Part shown: piece by piece, positions 23,061 through 34,500 of the stretch
Layout of the letters: each line of letters begins with the position of its first letter
Numbering within the stretch: position 1 is the stretch's first letter
DNA from: Pristionchus mayeri
Taxonomy: Eukaryota > Nematoda > Chromadorea > Rhabditida > Neodiplogasteridae
DNA: 64,000 bases
NCBI GenBank assembly: GCA_036245805.1
Contig: BTRK01000004.1
Location: forward strand, 29,435,541-29,499,540
Direction of reading: 5' to 3'
Notes under the pieces: model-generated
The model's input: only the letters and a program-made list of their open reading frames with translations
The model's database searches: none
What the model was told of the DNA's origin: nothing
Position numbers and translations under genes: made by a program

Positions 23061-24586
23061 ACGACAGAGAAGGGAAGCTAAAATTTCACAGGCTCACAAA
23101 CGAAATTGTTAGAGGCCTCGCAAAAATTGTTAAAATGTCTCCTCTCAGGTCTCTCTCGGTCTGGGCAGTTTACTGGCCATGACTGTCTTGCTGGGAATCG
23201 TGGCTGGAGCGATGCCCAAGAGCAACGTCATCCCTCTGCTCGGTCAGTACTTTTTTTGTTTTGAATACTAAGGCTTCGTCATCATTGCAGCTAATTGGAA
23301 GTCTATTCAATCGAAAAATACTGAAAATGTAATTAGTTTGCAATCTAGTAGTCAAAAAATCGAAAATGAGGTACATTTGCAGGCTACTACATCCTGATCG
23401 TCATTTGTTTGTGTGCAGTTGCAGTGGCGATCTCAATGGCCTTCCTGGCCATCACGAGAGAGTACATCACAAGGGGTAAGTCAGGCCTTATTTTTTCTGA
23501 TTACTCACTTTCTAACCATTTCAAGTAAATTAGTTAGTAAAAAGTAATTAGCTATTTCAAGTAAATTTGCCTAATTGACAGATTAGAGCGAATGAAGAAA
23601 TGTATTTTAAATTTATTTTATTGTTCAGGACAGCCACCTTCGCGCTCCACTCTCTCGTTCCTGTGGATGAAGAGAATGGAGAAGAAGGTGAGAATATCTA
23701 CGAAATTTTGCAAATTTTTCAATAAATATTTTCAAAAAATGATGTTCAGGGCGGTCGTCTAGTCCGAGTCGCCTACTCTCGCTGCAACAACAACGTAGCA
23801 GGAGTGACCGAGAAGATTAAGTGAGTTTTCCAGAGTTTCCATAAAAATGCACAGCATTCCATAACGATAGAAAGCGGGGAGATCTTTTCGAAAACAAATT
23901 ACAAAGTCGAAACTTGATGTGCATCTGAAACATATCGCAATTTTACAAACGATGTTCCGGACCCGAGCTTAATAACTTGTGTTTCAGACTGACTATGAAA
24001 CGCAATTATTTTCAATTGTGATCGAATTTGAGATTTGCGATAGGTTTCAGAACCGTTTCAAATATCGAAGCTTATTTTCCCTGCTTTTCCCGTCGAGAGA
24101 AAATCTGGCTTCTTGCCAGGTCAAATTTAATTACATTTCGCTTTCTCACTTTTCCCCGACAAAAGGAATATTGTGAATGACGTGCAAATAACAATTTAAA
24201 AATGGAAATGAAGATCTTCTTTTAGGTTCAAAGTGCCTGAACTCGGGGCGATTCACACACTACTCGAGGAAATTCTGGAGACGCAGCGAGCATTTCGAAC
24301 GAAGGAAGAAGCGAGGATGAAACATCGAGAGGTACGCTTTTTTATATTTATATTCAAAGATTTACTGCTTTTGAATTTAAAAATGAAATAAATATGACGA
24401 GAGAAACTGTGAATGGAATGAAAATTCAACGTATTTCTACAGATCGAGGAGCAATGGGCGACGGTCTTCGCTCGTTTCGACTACTTCTTCCTCTTCCTCT
24501 TCGAGGCATTCAATCTCGCCGCCCTCGGCATATTCCTGCGTGCAGCGTGGGAGCCAATGCCCGAGCTGAGAGAGCAACTACTGTAA
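20144..24586 (+). CDS. Cys-loop (pentameric) ligand-gated ion channel subunit, 5' end unresolved
   Basis: Fourteen exons: 20144-20265, 20339-20440, 21261-21353, 22025-22117, 22258-22347, 22391-22468, 22706-22779, 22878-22941, 23149-23242, 23383-23475, 23629-23687, 23750-23820, 24226-24331, 24443-24586 (stop TAA). All phases agree. The extracellular part has LLRDLF-type helix, RLTWNPSFY, VWLPKMFVYN and a canonical Cys-loop: two cysteines 13 residues apart around FPFDVQ, split over exons at 22117/22258. RRPVYYLTVIV starts TM1; the pore helix TM2 is LGLGSLLAMTVLLGIVAG, TM3 lies at 23385-23440, and TM4 at 24480-24550 after a basic cytoplasmic loop. A Ser-Glu-Lys at the start of TM2 suggests cation selectivity, as in acetylcholine receptor-like subunits. 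No vicinal cysteine pair is seen in loop C, so it would not be a classical alpha subunit. Ligand unknown. Located in the plasma membrane of excitable cells by analogy. Confidence 0.9.
20481..20545. repeat. Short inverted/direct repeats of GGTACGGTACC in a channel intron
   Basis: GGTACCGTACC and GGTACGGTACC face each other five bases apart, and a GGTACGGTACC-(A/G)ATGAGGAGAG unit is repeated directly. They lie in the 820-bp intron 20441-21260. The same GGTACCGTACC-like core recurs in the 140-bp satellite near 49.4-50.1 kb. Confidence 0.7.
22983..23057. repeat. (GA)n microsatellite
   Basis: About 37 GA units on the plus strand in the intron between the TM1 and TM2 exons of the channel gene; likely length-polymorphic. 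Confidence 0.97.
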
Positions 24587-25326
24587 CTACCCCTCACCAT
24601 ACCGTAGTCTTATCGATTCCTTCCCTTCTCCCAATCACACTTTCCTTTGTAGTCTCACGTGCTCAATTGAATCTCAGGTCCAGAGGTTGCGTACATGCAT
24701 TCTCTAAGTTTTCACGAACAAACGTGTGCTTGCCATTCGAATTTTAATTTCTTGAATGGTCCCATTTCATTTCTAGTTGACATCCTGCAGACATTGAATG
24801 TATGTAATGTGAAATCCGCGACTCGGATTTCTCAACCTTCCCCGTTATTCCCTCAGTTCAGTCACGCTTTCGACCAAATTACGAGTTACCCTTTGCCAAC
24901 GCAACTTTATCGATTCGCCTCCGCTTGGATAAATCACAATATTTAAAAAATATTTTTTGCCACATAGAGATCACAATTAGATTCACATCGGCGGTGAATA
25001 AATTACTGGTTTTCGAGAATTGGTGCCGTTATTAGGAAGAAAGAAGGGTGTCAGTATTGTTTGTCTCCTTCATAATACTGAGAAAGAGAGAGAAGAAGGA
25101 ATCCCGCGGAGTCTTTGGCCGTCCCGATGCGGGAATACTCACGAGACTAGTGGATATGGGGAGGAATCAGGGGAAATCAGGGGAGGAGATGCCTGTCTCT
25201 CGGAATGGAATGAGATCGAAATATGAAGGGGAGAGCCGTGATCGAATGAGAAGCAACGAAGGAGTGCCCGATTGGTACTGACCAGAGGAAGGAAAGACTA
25301 GAGTCTAAGGGGAAGGGAAGGGGCTA
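24587..25326. other. Spacer between convergent channel and GPCR genes
   Basis: Holds both 3' flanks. The plus strand changes from pyrimidine-rich to purine-rich near 25030. No gene recognised. Confidence 0.6.
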
Positions 25327-28300
25327 TCACAGGAAGGTGTCCTCAGCTGTCGTTCCCCGTGTCGTGAAGTCAGTCTGAATCTCCCCGTTGTGGTAGAGCA
25401 GAGTCATCTCTGTAATTAATCGATTGAACTAAACAATTATCGAAAAATATTTATAATAAATGTGATCGAATAATTAATGATCCTCACTCATTTTCTGCGT
25501 ATTGGGAGTATTTGGGCGAAGGAAGCTGTTGACGCACCACATCGGCAGAATCTTCTCAGAGAATTCGAGCCAGCGACTGCAATTTGCATAATTGTTATCT
25601 TATTTTCTTTTTTTGTAAATGAAAAATAAACTCACTCAGTGACCATGGATCGGAATTTGGGGGAGAAGATGAAGTAGACGAAGAAGGAGAGAGACATATT
25701 GCACAGTCCGAGGAAGAGACACAATGTGTGCAGAGTGCAGTCCTGAATTACACCATTTTCGAATGTATTTACAAAAATAGTCCAACATTATGTCCATCTG
25801 GTCCCTGCCAGGAGTACTTGATGAAGACGATCACGGAGGGAATCTCCATAAACTGCAACTTATTTGATTAATAATTATAAAAAAATGTAATTTCAAACCT
25901 GCAGCAAGGTAGTGATCAGAGTGATGCGGGTGACGCAGCGCTTCTCTGCACTGAAATAGGAATTTGTTGAGTATTATTTACTACAAAGAGTTTCGATTTT
26001 CGAAATACGTGGAAAAAGAGTTGAATACATACTTGAAGTGTCTCTTGGACGAGTTCGTGTCGATGCTCGTGTCTCTGTTGATCCGCAGCACAATTCGCAC
26101 GCACATGTAGATCTGAAGTTAATTAATTATAATTAATTGGCGTCCTCTCGCACCATGACGATAATGGGAGTGAGAAGGGCGATGAAGAGCGTGGCGATGG
26201 TGTGAAGTCGCTCCAGGAGAGTCCAGTAGTCATCTGCCGGTTGTTATTATTAGCACCATTCGATATTTATTTGATTCAAATCTTACGTGCAGTATCCCTT
26301 TTCATTCCTTTAGCTACAAAATAACTACAAATTCGTTTGTAATTGAATGCTCACCAGTCTGGGAGTCGATGGTGACGAATTTCCCGCAGGAGTCTTCGTG
26401 CACAAACGCGTGCCGATTAGCGGGGTAGATCGCAGCAAGAAGACTGCCTGGAATAGTATATTGATTATTTATAAATATTTTAATTAATTAATTTTCATTT
26501 ATAATTGTGCATTTCTCTCACCGAAGGCAACGATGAAGAATCCGGCGATCCAGAGGTTCCTCATCGTGCAGATTTGTTTGGATCTACAAAGACTCCCTTA
26601 CTACGTCACGCTTTTTTTCCATTTCACTGCTCATTGACTGCCTACGAATAATTTACTTCCGTTTGTACACTAGTCGTTTATAGCCTGAAGCCGGAAGTAG
26701 ATTTGAGTCTTATCGATTCTAATTTATTGTCGATTCAAAATTAGGGAAAGCCCGAGAAACGAAACAGGTCCGAATGCATCCCGATGTCGGAATAAGATCT
26801 TATTCGAATAGAATCTAATTTCCGATGGGATCATGCGAAGCCGGAAGTGAAAAGAGGGTGATTGCTCACCGAAGTGGATGGAAGATGTGAACGAAGCATT
26901 CGAGGGTCATCAGAACTGTCAACCTGCAACACTTATCCAGTCAATGCTGGACTAATATCTTCTCCAATTATTGTCATGAACTCATTGTCTAAGTGTTCAT
27001 GTAGACTGCTCGAATCTTCTAGGTTCCTCACCACATTGAACAGAATCCGAGGGTGTTCCCTCCGAAGAGTTGCCACTTGTAGTACCGCCAGTAGTACAAC
27101 TGGAAAGCAATTAATATATCTCAGTTGAGTGATTCATAACTGCTGACTTCATCGAACTCTCCGAAGTGATCCCACAGGTTGAGCATTCGAAGGGCCGAGG
27201 GAAGAAGGACGAGAACAGCGAAGGTGTTGATCGCCTCAAAGATTGAAGATCTGATCGAGTGAGAGCACAGAAAAGGATCGATATGAGGGCTCCCCTGTTT
27301 TCACCCATTCTCTATATCGTTGCTTATTCTACTAGACCACTTTGCGCACTTTTCTGATGACGTGCGACTGTTTTTGCTGAGCATCTCTGATGCTTCAAAT
27401 GTAATGGCCGGTATAGCTTTTTCTCGCACGGCTCAAATTGCTTTTTCCTGCTACTCCTTTTTGACGAATCATCGATCACCCTAATTATTTTCATTGTTTC
27501 CCACATTCATCCCATGCTCATCTAATTGCTTCTTTCGGAACGGCGACGCATTTAATTGGAAGAATTTCACAGTGATGATCTCCGTTCTTGCCTATTTCCC
27601 TGTTGGCGAAAGTCCGAATACTTTTAAAAGTGCACGATTCGCATCATTTCTCCTGCAGTAGAAGTGGACGACCCCCTCATTACTCTCCTTCCCCACCCTC
27701 TCGTAGTTATTGAAAAATGACCAAAATACCGTAGGCAAGAGCAGTGGGAAGGGTGAATTAGGAATGTGCACGGAGCACCAGTGGAGGGAGCAAACAGGGA
27801 AGTGCACCACTCACCAGTCTCACGCAGAGCATTCGAATTGCAAGGAAGTGCTTCATTTGATTCGCACTGTAGATCATGACGTTGAGGGCATTTCCGACCT
27901 GCGATGAGGGGTTTCATCATCCCTATGCAATCTCTGCTTACGATGGCAAGAAAGAGAATGGGCATGAAGCCGTAGCCCATGAGACCGATGTGGAAGGCGT
28001 TGTCTTCGCATTCGATCTGCAAGAGATTGCATCATACCTAGGTAATCGAGGCATCAGGGAATGTTTCAGCCCTTATCTTGACCTTAGCTAAAGCATTGAG
28101 CAGGATTTAGTAACTAAATGCTGTGGATTCTGAATTAATCATGAGCCATTATTGCTATTCCGTGCACCTTTCAGGAACGTCCGAGAATAGCATACAATAA
28201 GGAAGCGATCAAGCGAGAGAAAGGAATGACTAGAAAAATGGTTCTGTTGTCCGAGCTGATCATTCCTAGTGTTACCTAGCTCTCTAGAAATATTTGGACG

Positions 28301-28526
28301 ATATTTTATTCATAGAAGTCATTCAGGCATCAGGAGATGCTCAAACGAAGAGAATTGAGCACCAGGAAACATTTCGAAACCCAGTAGTTTATGATTGCGT
28401 CTCATTACGATGTCTCATGTCCCTTCAACTAACCGATCTCTTTTCCTTGCATCCATTGACCATCTTCATCCCCAGATGCTTCGCCACCACCTCCGCCAAC
28501 AGCGAAGTGAAGTTTGCGTGCTGCAT
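25327..28526 (-). CDS. Rhodopsin-class GPCR, peptide (FMRFamide-like) receptor type
   Basis: Fifteen exons on the minus strand: 28461-28526, 27942-28016, 27815-27898, 27148-27234, 27032-27099, 26870-26923, 26522-26583, 26355-26447, 26154-26233, 26033-26112, 25899-25950, 25787-25852, 25636-25742, 25488-25576, 25327-25409. They total 381 residues with every phase agreeing. The N-terminus has an N-glycosylation site (NFT). TM1 has VGNALNVMIYS; TM2 LVLLPSALRML; TM3 LTVLMTLECF, with E-C-F in the place of D/E-R-Y and HPLRSKQICT after it as in FMRFamide-type receptors; TM4 contains LWIAGFF; extracellular loop 2 carries the expected cysteine (DSCGKF); TM5 IATLFIALLTPIIVM; TM7 LCNMSLSFFVYFIF in place of NPxxY, ending FSPKFR. 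It should signal at the neuronal plasma membrane. Ligand unknown; the family call rests on pattern only. The first exon is the least certain. Confidence 0.84.
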
Positions 28527-31500
28527 TGCTGCCCTGCAAGTTATCGTCCTTTAAATCAGTTTCGCAAACAGGAAGTGCAAGTTCGGTGTGTCTGAGCTAA
28601 AGTTGGCAATGTCTCGCCGGCGTAATTTGATGCTTATTCAGAGGAGGAGAAGATCGGGGTAATTTAGTCAGGTGCGATGGAGATTGAGAAGGAATGGAAG
28701 ACGAGGAGGAGGAAGATGACTAAGCAACGAGGAAGATGGCGAGAATATCAACGTCATAAATGCATGAATGGCGACTGTCGAGGGAGGTGTTATTCTAGGG
28801 AAGCTTTGGTTGTAAATGAACAAAGTCGTTAGCCGCAAGCAGTCAACATGATGTCCAATTCTTCAAGCGCTCTTCATAAATAACCACGAGATTTCAATAA
28901 ATCCAATGAACAGAAACGCTTCATCATCGAGATCCATGTGCACCGAAGACTAAGCATCTTGTACACATGCTTGTTTACTAGGCACGAAGGACTGAAATGG
29001 AATACGCATGCGAACTCTGAGCAAAACGCTTAGAGTGCGCAGAAAAACAAACTGAAACGAATGAAGCAGCTGAATTGAGTAGGTCGACAAGAATGACTCG
29101 GAGATCACAACATAAGTCCCCTCCTCTCCCTTCCTCTCTCGATGCAAATTGCGAGTTGTCTCAGTCCAGACGAGTTGTCCTCACAAGGCGAAAGTAGGTT
29201 ATCGATGGAGTCTGTCTGGATAAACGAAGGATGCCTACGTGCGTACTCTGTGACGCCCTACAAGTGGACTTGGAGGAAGTGAGGGGGGCTGGAGGCTGAT
29301 TCAGCAGAGATGTCGTCTACTACTCGTTTATGGATGAAATGGAGCGAGAGAATGCATTAGAATCTTCAACAAACGGGGGATACGCGCCCCCCTTGCTGCC
29401 CCCTTTAGACCGCCCTTTCTTCATCTTGCAGAAGAAGGTCGGGAGTTCGCCCTCCACAGCAGAAAAAAGAGGTCAAAGGGAGCGGGAGACAACAGAATGA
29501 TTAATCCCCAGGGACGGGGAATATCTTCCCAAGATTACGTGCACATCCTCAGTAGACATTCTCAAAACGGGCCCAGGAGTACGGTGTGAATGCGATAATC
29601 GATTGTTTCTCCAGGCGATAGACTACGGTGAGGGTACAGTGTCTCGGTCTTTTCTCAGATCTGAGAATAGGATGGAAATAGCTCTTCGTTCTCACGAAAT
29701 CCGATCGTATAACCAGACAAGGCGAAGGAGGAGACGACCTTCGCCTGTTTTCAATCCAGAGAGAGGGCGAGATGTAATTACTGTACTAGTAAGGGTTCAC
29801 TCGAGGGACGATCTCTTCTCTTCTATTCAATCATTCACCTCTCACATCTCATTTCACGCGGAAATTGCGCATTTATATTCGCCTTCTCTAATCTCTAAGC
29901 ATCAAAATAAAGGAATATTCGTTGCTTTTGCTCATTTCTCATGCATCGGGGGCGGATCTGCGAGTTGTGTCGCGTCGCGGAAGGAACGGTCTGGATTGTA
30001 AGGAAACCCGTAGCACAGAGGGAAGAAATGAAGCAATTCGAGGGAGGAGAACACAGACAATAAACGTTGAGGGAGGAGCGGGTAATGGGTCTATTATCCA
30101 CAGACTAAGTGATTTCTGGTCGACTAGAGAGTGCAGGGAGTGTGGGAACAGTAGAGAGGGAGATCATATCCAGGAGATTCAGTCGAGTTTATCCCCCCCT
30201 CTGAGTTTGAGCAGCATGAAATGCGCCCTCAAGGACACTCGAAATGAGAATTTTGCGTGATGAAGTGAGAGGAAGAAGCAGCCAGTGAGAAGAGCATCTT
30301 AGGGGGGAAACAGTGGTAGGAGGAGTCGAGAGAAGAGAGAAATGTGATCCGCCCCCTTTGCACACTACCCAATTCAGGGGATTGGTGCCCAAAACTTGGC
30401 TGGGGTTCAGTTACTGATTGGATGAATGATTAACACGAGGTGTTGGCTTACGACTAAAGTGCCACCGTACTTTCGTGTTTTTGAAGGACTATTTTAAGAA
30501 AAGTGGCACATGGAACGAAAAAATTCTAGACGACCCTCGAAGCTAGACTGTTTACACTAAACGTCGCTTATGAGAGGCGAAATATGGGAATTTGAGAGAA
30601 ACAGTTATTATGAAGATGTTGATTGAGCATTCGTTCGACTACTTTCTTCACACACTGGGAAACCTTCATTATTTACTAGTCAATCATCTTGAATGGAGGG
30701 TGAACAATAACTCAGAAGTCGCACAAGCAAGAATAGCCGAAGGCAAAGGAAGGAGACACGCGAGAAACGATGATGACTACCGTAATAATGGTTATGCGAT
30801 TGGGCATGGGAAGATAATCACCTGTGGGAATTACACTAACGGCCAATTGCCAATCTTCATGATGATTATGATTACTAGGTAAGCAGCTATCGATGCTATA
30901 CAAATACCACCCCTTCGAAAAAAAATTTGCGTGAATCGACCAATCGGCACGAAAATACTATATTCTAATTATCGAGAGCAGTAGTGATGACGTATTAGAC
31001 CCTAACAAAATGTTGTTGTTCGAACACGAACTCGCACGAAAACCCCTTCAGAGTCGCTGCTCTCGAGATGTGCCAGATCGTACGAAATACGAGATTTCAT
31101 TTACGCTTTTGTCTGAGGGGAATTTCAAAATATTTTGGCGTGCAGATCCAGTGTCTACGCTACAAGAGAAGACTCATGAAAGCAGCAAACTTACACAAGC
31201 AAAAATTATGCTTTTTCGAAAAAAAACATGGATGAGCACGTTTACAAGAGTACTCAGATTTGCACATATCTTTGAGTGCAAATCTCGTCGCTCAGTAGTG
31301 GAGATGCTTGAGAACGACCAATGTATTCTCGAGTATTTCGCTCAGGCAAAACAAGGGAGAGACCGAAGAACTCGCACGGGGGAGGAAAGCTGAATCGAAT
31401 TCCCCGATAAGACAGGTGCTTTTGGCAGGGGTGCTCACATGGGGATTGTTGTGTGGACTGCGATTTGTGACGGAGTGGAACAGTCCCTCAGTGGAAATGA

Positions 31501-34500
31501 TTCACCCAGAATGATAGTAGGGAAAAAACAAAAACAGAAATCGCTCTTCATTCATGGCGTTGTGTGACTGTGTTAGATTTTCTTCTATAAGACCGGCCCT
31601 AAGGACGGCACAAGCCAACGAGCCAATGAGTGAAGCCTGAGTTTACTAAATGGTCTGTCTAGAAAATGAGTTAACTAGGGAATAGCCCAGACTCCAGACT
31701 GTCGAATGTCCTAAATAACAGCATTCCCTCGTGTGAATGCACTCTCGGATCGAAGTTTACAGTCTGGGAGGGAGCGAGGGAAGGAGAGAAGACTCTTTTC
31801 TATTTGCATGCCCGGTCTGTTTTCGGACACCCGCAAGTTCCATGAGACGGCATTCTAAATCTGATTGCTTTCTCAGTGCAATCTGATGCACCAAAGACGG
31901 AAAACAATCGGGAAATTGTGAAGTCTCTCTGGAAATTGACAATTCGAAATAATTGTTCGCATCCGTCTGCACTTCCTCCAATAACAACTTGCGACGCCTA
32001 AATCATTTAGTCATAGTGAGCACATGTCCATGAAAGTGATGCGAGTGTTTTGATTCGTCTACGAGGCTACAGAAGAGCTTAGTGCTTCCTTGCTTCCGCA
32101 ATGTTTCGGATAATCAATCATGAAATTTTAGTTGCTTCAAATTTAGAATATTGGTATTTGAGGATATCAGGATGATAGGGATACTCTGAGAAGGACTACA
32201 GTAAATGCCAGGGCTTCCATTCTTGGGCAAAGTTGCGAGGGACTCTCTAAGCCATGACATTCGCGCATCCAATATCGCGAGTGACTCCGATGGACTAATC
32301 AAGTGTAGTGATCTGGATGAGGGCAACACTCTCATAAATATCGCAAACAGGAAAAGTGAGTGTGTCAAGGCTTCGTCTGTCTCGATCATATGCAATAAGC
32401 GGCGTTGATATTACTCCCCCGCGACGATTATGAAAAGAAGAGGAAGTAGAAAGTGTACGTTGTGCCATTCACAGACAAACTACTGAAACGATCCCGGAAT
32501 AAAGCCAATTTTTAACTGATGTGTACGGAAATGGGTTATATCGAATGAACAGATAAACTAGTGAACTTTGTTGCGTACAACTTACATTTCAAAGATTCAT
32601 ATCAATCGAATAAGTTGTTCAACTGACCCAACCATATCGCCGTCCTCGTCCATCAGTTACAATCCGATCATGAAATGCCTGCAACGAAATTATTTCTATG
32701 GCACGGTTCTCGTTCGGATAAGGAACTCGAAAAACGCGGACAACGGCAGACATTTTGAGCATAAGAAAGTCGAGGATGGGGATTTGCTCGAGAACGGAAG
32801 ACTCTTCAACGAATCTTCCGCATACACGAGTAGACACTGTGACGAATGGGTGGAAATGGACACACCGGAAAAAAGAAGAGGAGTAAATACAAGGCAAAAT
32901 TTATTATCGAGTTTACGCTGCTGCGCAGACAGAAAAAGTCGGGTACGACAGTACGCATCGGTGATGGGCGAGGTTTTAACTGCAGAAAGCGGAAAGAAAG
33001 GGTAACGGGAATAGTGACAAAGGGAGGGCGGAAACCCCATCGAGGGAGTGGGAAAGAACAACAGGGCATGCAGGGATAAGACATAGTCAACACGAGTCAA
33101 ACCTCTTTTCCTTCCCCTGCTACAATCGAGGAAAAGGGCAACAACACCAGAAAAAAACAGCCAATATCAATGGAGAAAATCGTAGGTAACCGAGAAGGCA
33201 ACAGAGTGAAAGTGCAAAGTGACGAGGGAGTCCACGGTAGGCGTTCTTTTGCTGCTATCGTGGGATGAGAGAGTTGCGAGTCAGAAGAAACAATTCCGCA
33301 GATGAGTGTCATGAAAGGGAAGAAGACTCTTTCAAGCTTCTGCCTCAGGGGTTTCTAAGCACTCGTTCCACTCGTTTTCGCTGCTTTCTCCATCGAAAGC
33401 CATCTTAAACTCAAAAGAACAGATCACCTCAATGGACTCCTGATCAGCGGGAAGTATGGATCATTGCTATACTTGGTAGGGATCCCCCTCATCCAGACTG
33501 CTCATAAAGTACTACGGGGACTGGTGCGAGTAATCGTGGCTTCCTAACTCATCGCCCTTCGCCGCCCCTTTAATAGCGTGTGCTTACGCTCGACGAAGCC
33601 AGAAGCAGCGTGACGACTTTTTACACTACGATAATAGAGATACTGTGGAGTAGAGTATTTACGGATTCCAACAACGGACAATTCAATATTTTAATTAGAT
33701 GATAAATTTCCTAGATAGAAAAACTTGATTTATGACGGCATAAACAGAGGAAAGTGAAGTGAGAAGATGGGGAACGGTCCATGCCACTTGTAGGCACGAA
33801 CAGGAATAGAACAGTACTCTCCTTCTTCCCCACACTCTCTCGTCGATCCAGGAATCTTCCTCATTCTACGTATCTCTCCTCCACCTCCTCCTGACACTGC
33901 GACGGAGTCAGGAATCAGAGGCCATTCAGGAGTAGAGAAGGTCGAATGCTCAAATGAGTCCTGATTGCCTACTAGTACCGATTCGAGGATTTTTCTGTCG
34001 AATCTACGCCGAGGAAAGTGCTTAGGAAAGGGAGAGAGAAGAAGTACGGGGAGAGGGAGGAGAGGGATGTTGCGAGATGAACGTATTGGACGGATATTTT
34101 AAGTTGAGAGACGCATTAAAATTTTAGCGCGGCATTCACTCAAACCGGGGGAAAATTCCCAGAGGGAGGGAGTTTGCACTCAAAACAAGCTCGTGTTTGC
34201 ACTTACCGTGCGAACGGATTAAAACGTGGTAGATCGAATCAAGAAAATCATTCGAGTTCAGGTAGATCAAGCTTCGAGGCAATGCGTAACCACCCCATTG
34301 CTGCAAATGAGTTCGCACCGCAGAAAGGGATGAACTGGTGCCGGTTATGTGCCATGGAGCCATCCCATCTCTCCCTAACTAAGTACTTCCACGCAATTTC
34401 CGAGTTTCGTGCATGATCTAATTTACGAGGCAGAAGGGAGGATGCAAGGCCTTTCTCTTGGGGGGAAATACACATAGTTTGGTGTCGACTCAGGGAGATC

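Noticed and set aside
22669..23112. 147-codon frame over the (GA)n tract
   Set aside because: Mostly intron and microsatellite; the real channel exons lie in other positions and phases.
12735..24586. UGT and channel as one operon
   Set aside because: About 3.6 kb separates them, far more than nematode operon spacing, and no polycistronic signal is visible.
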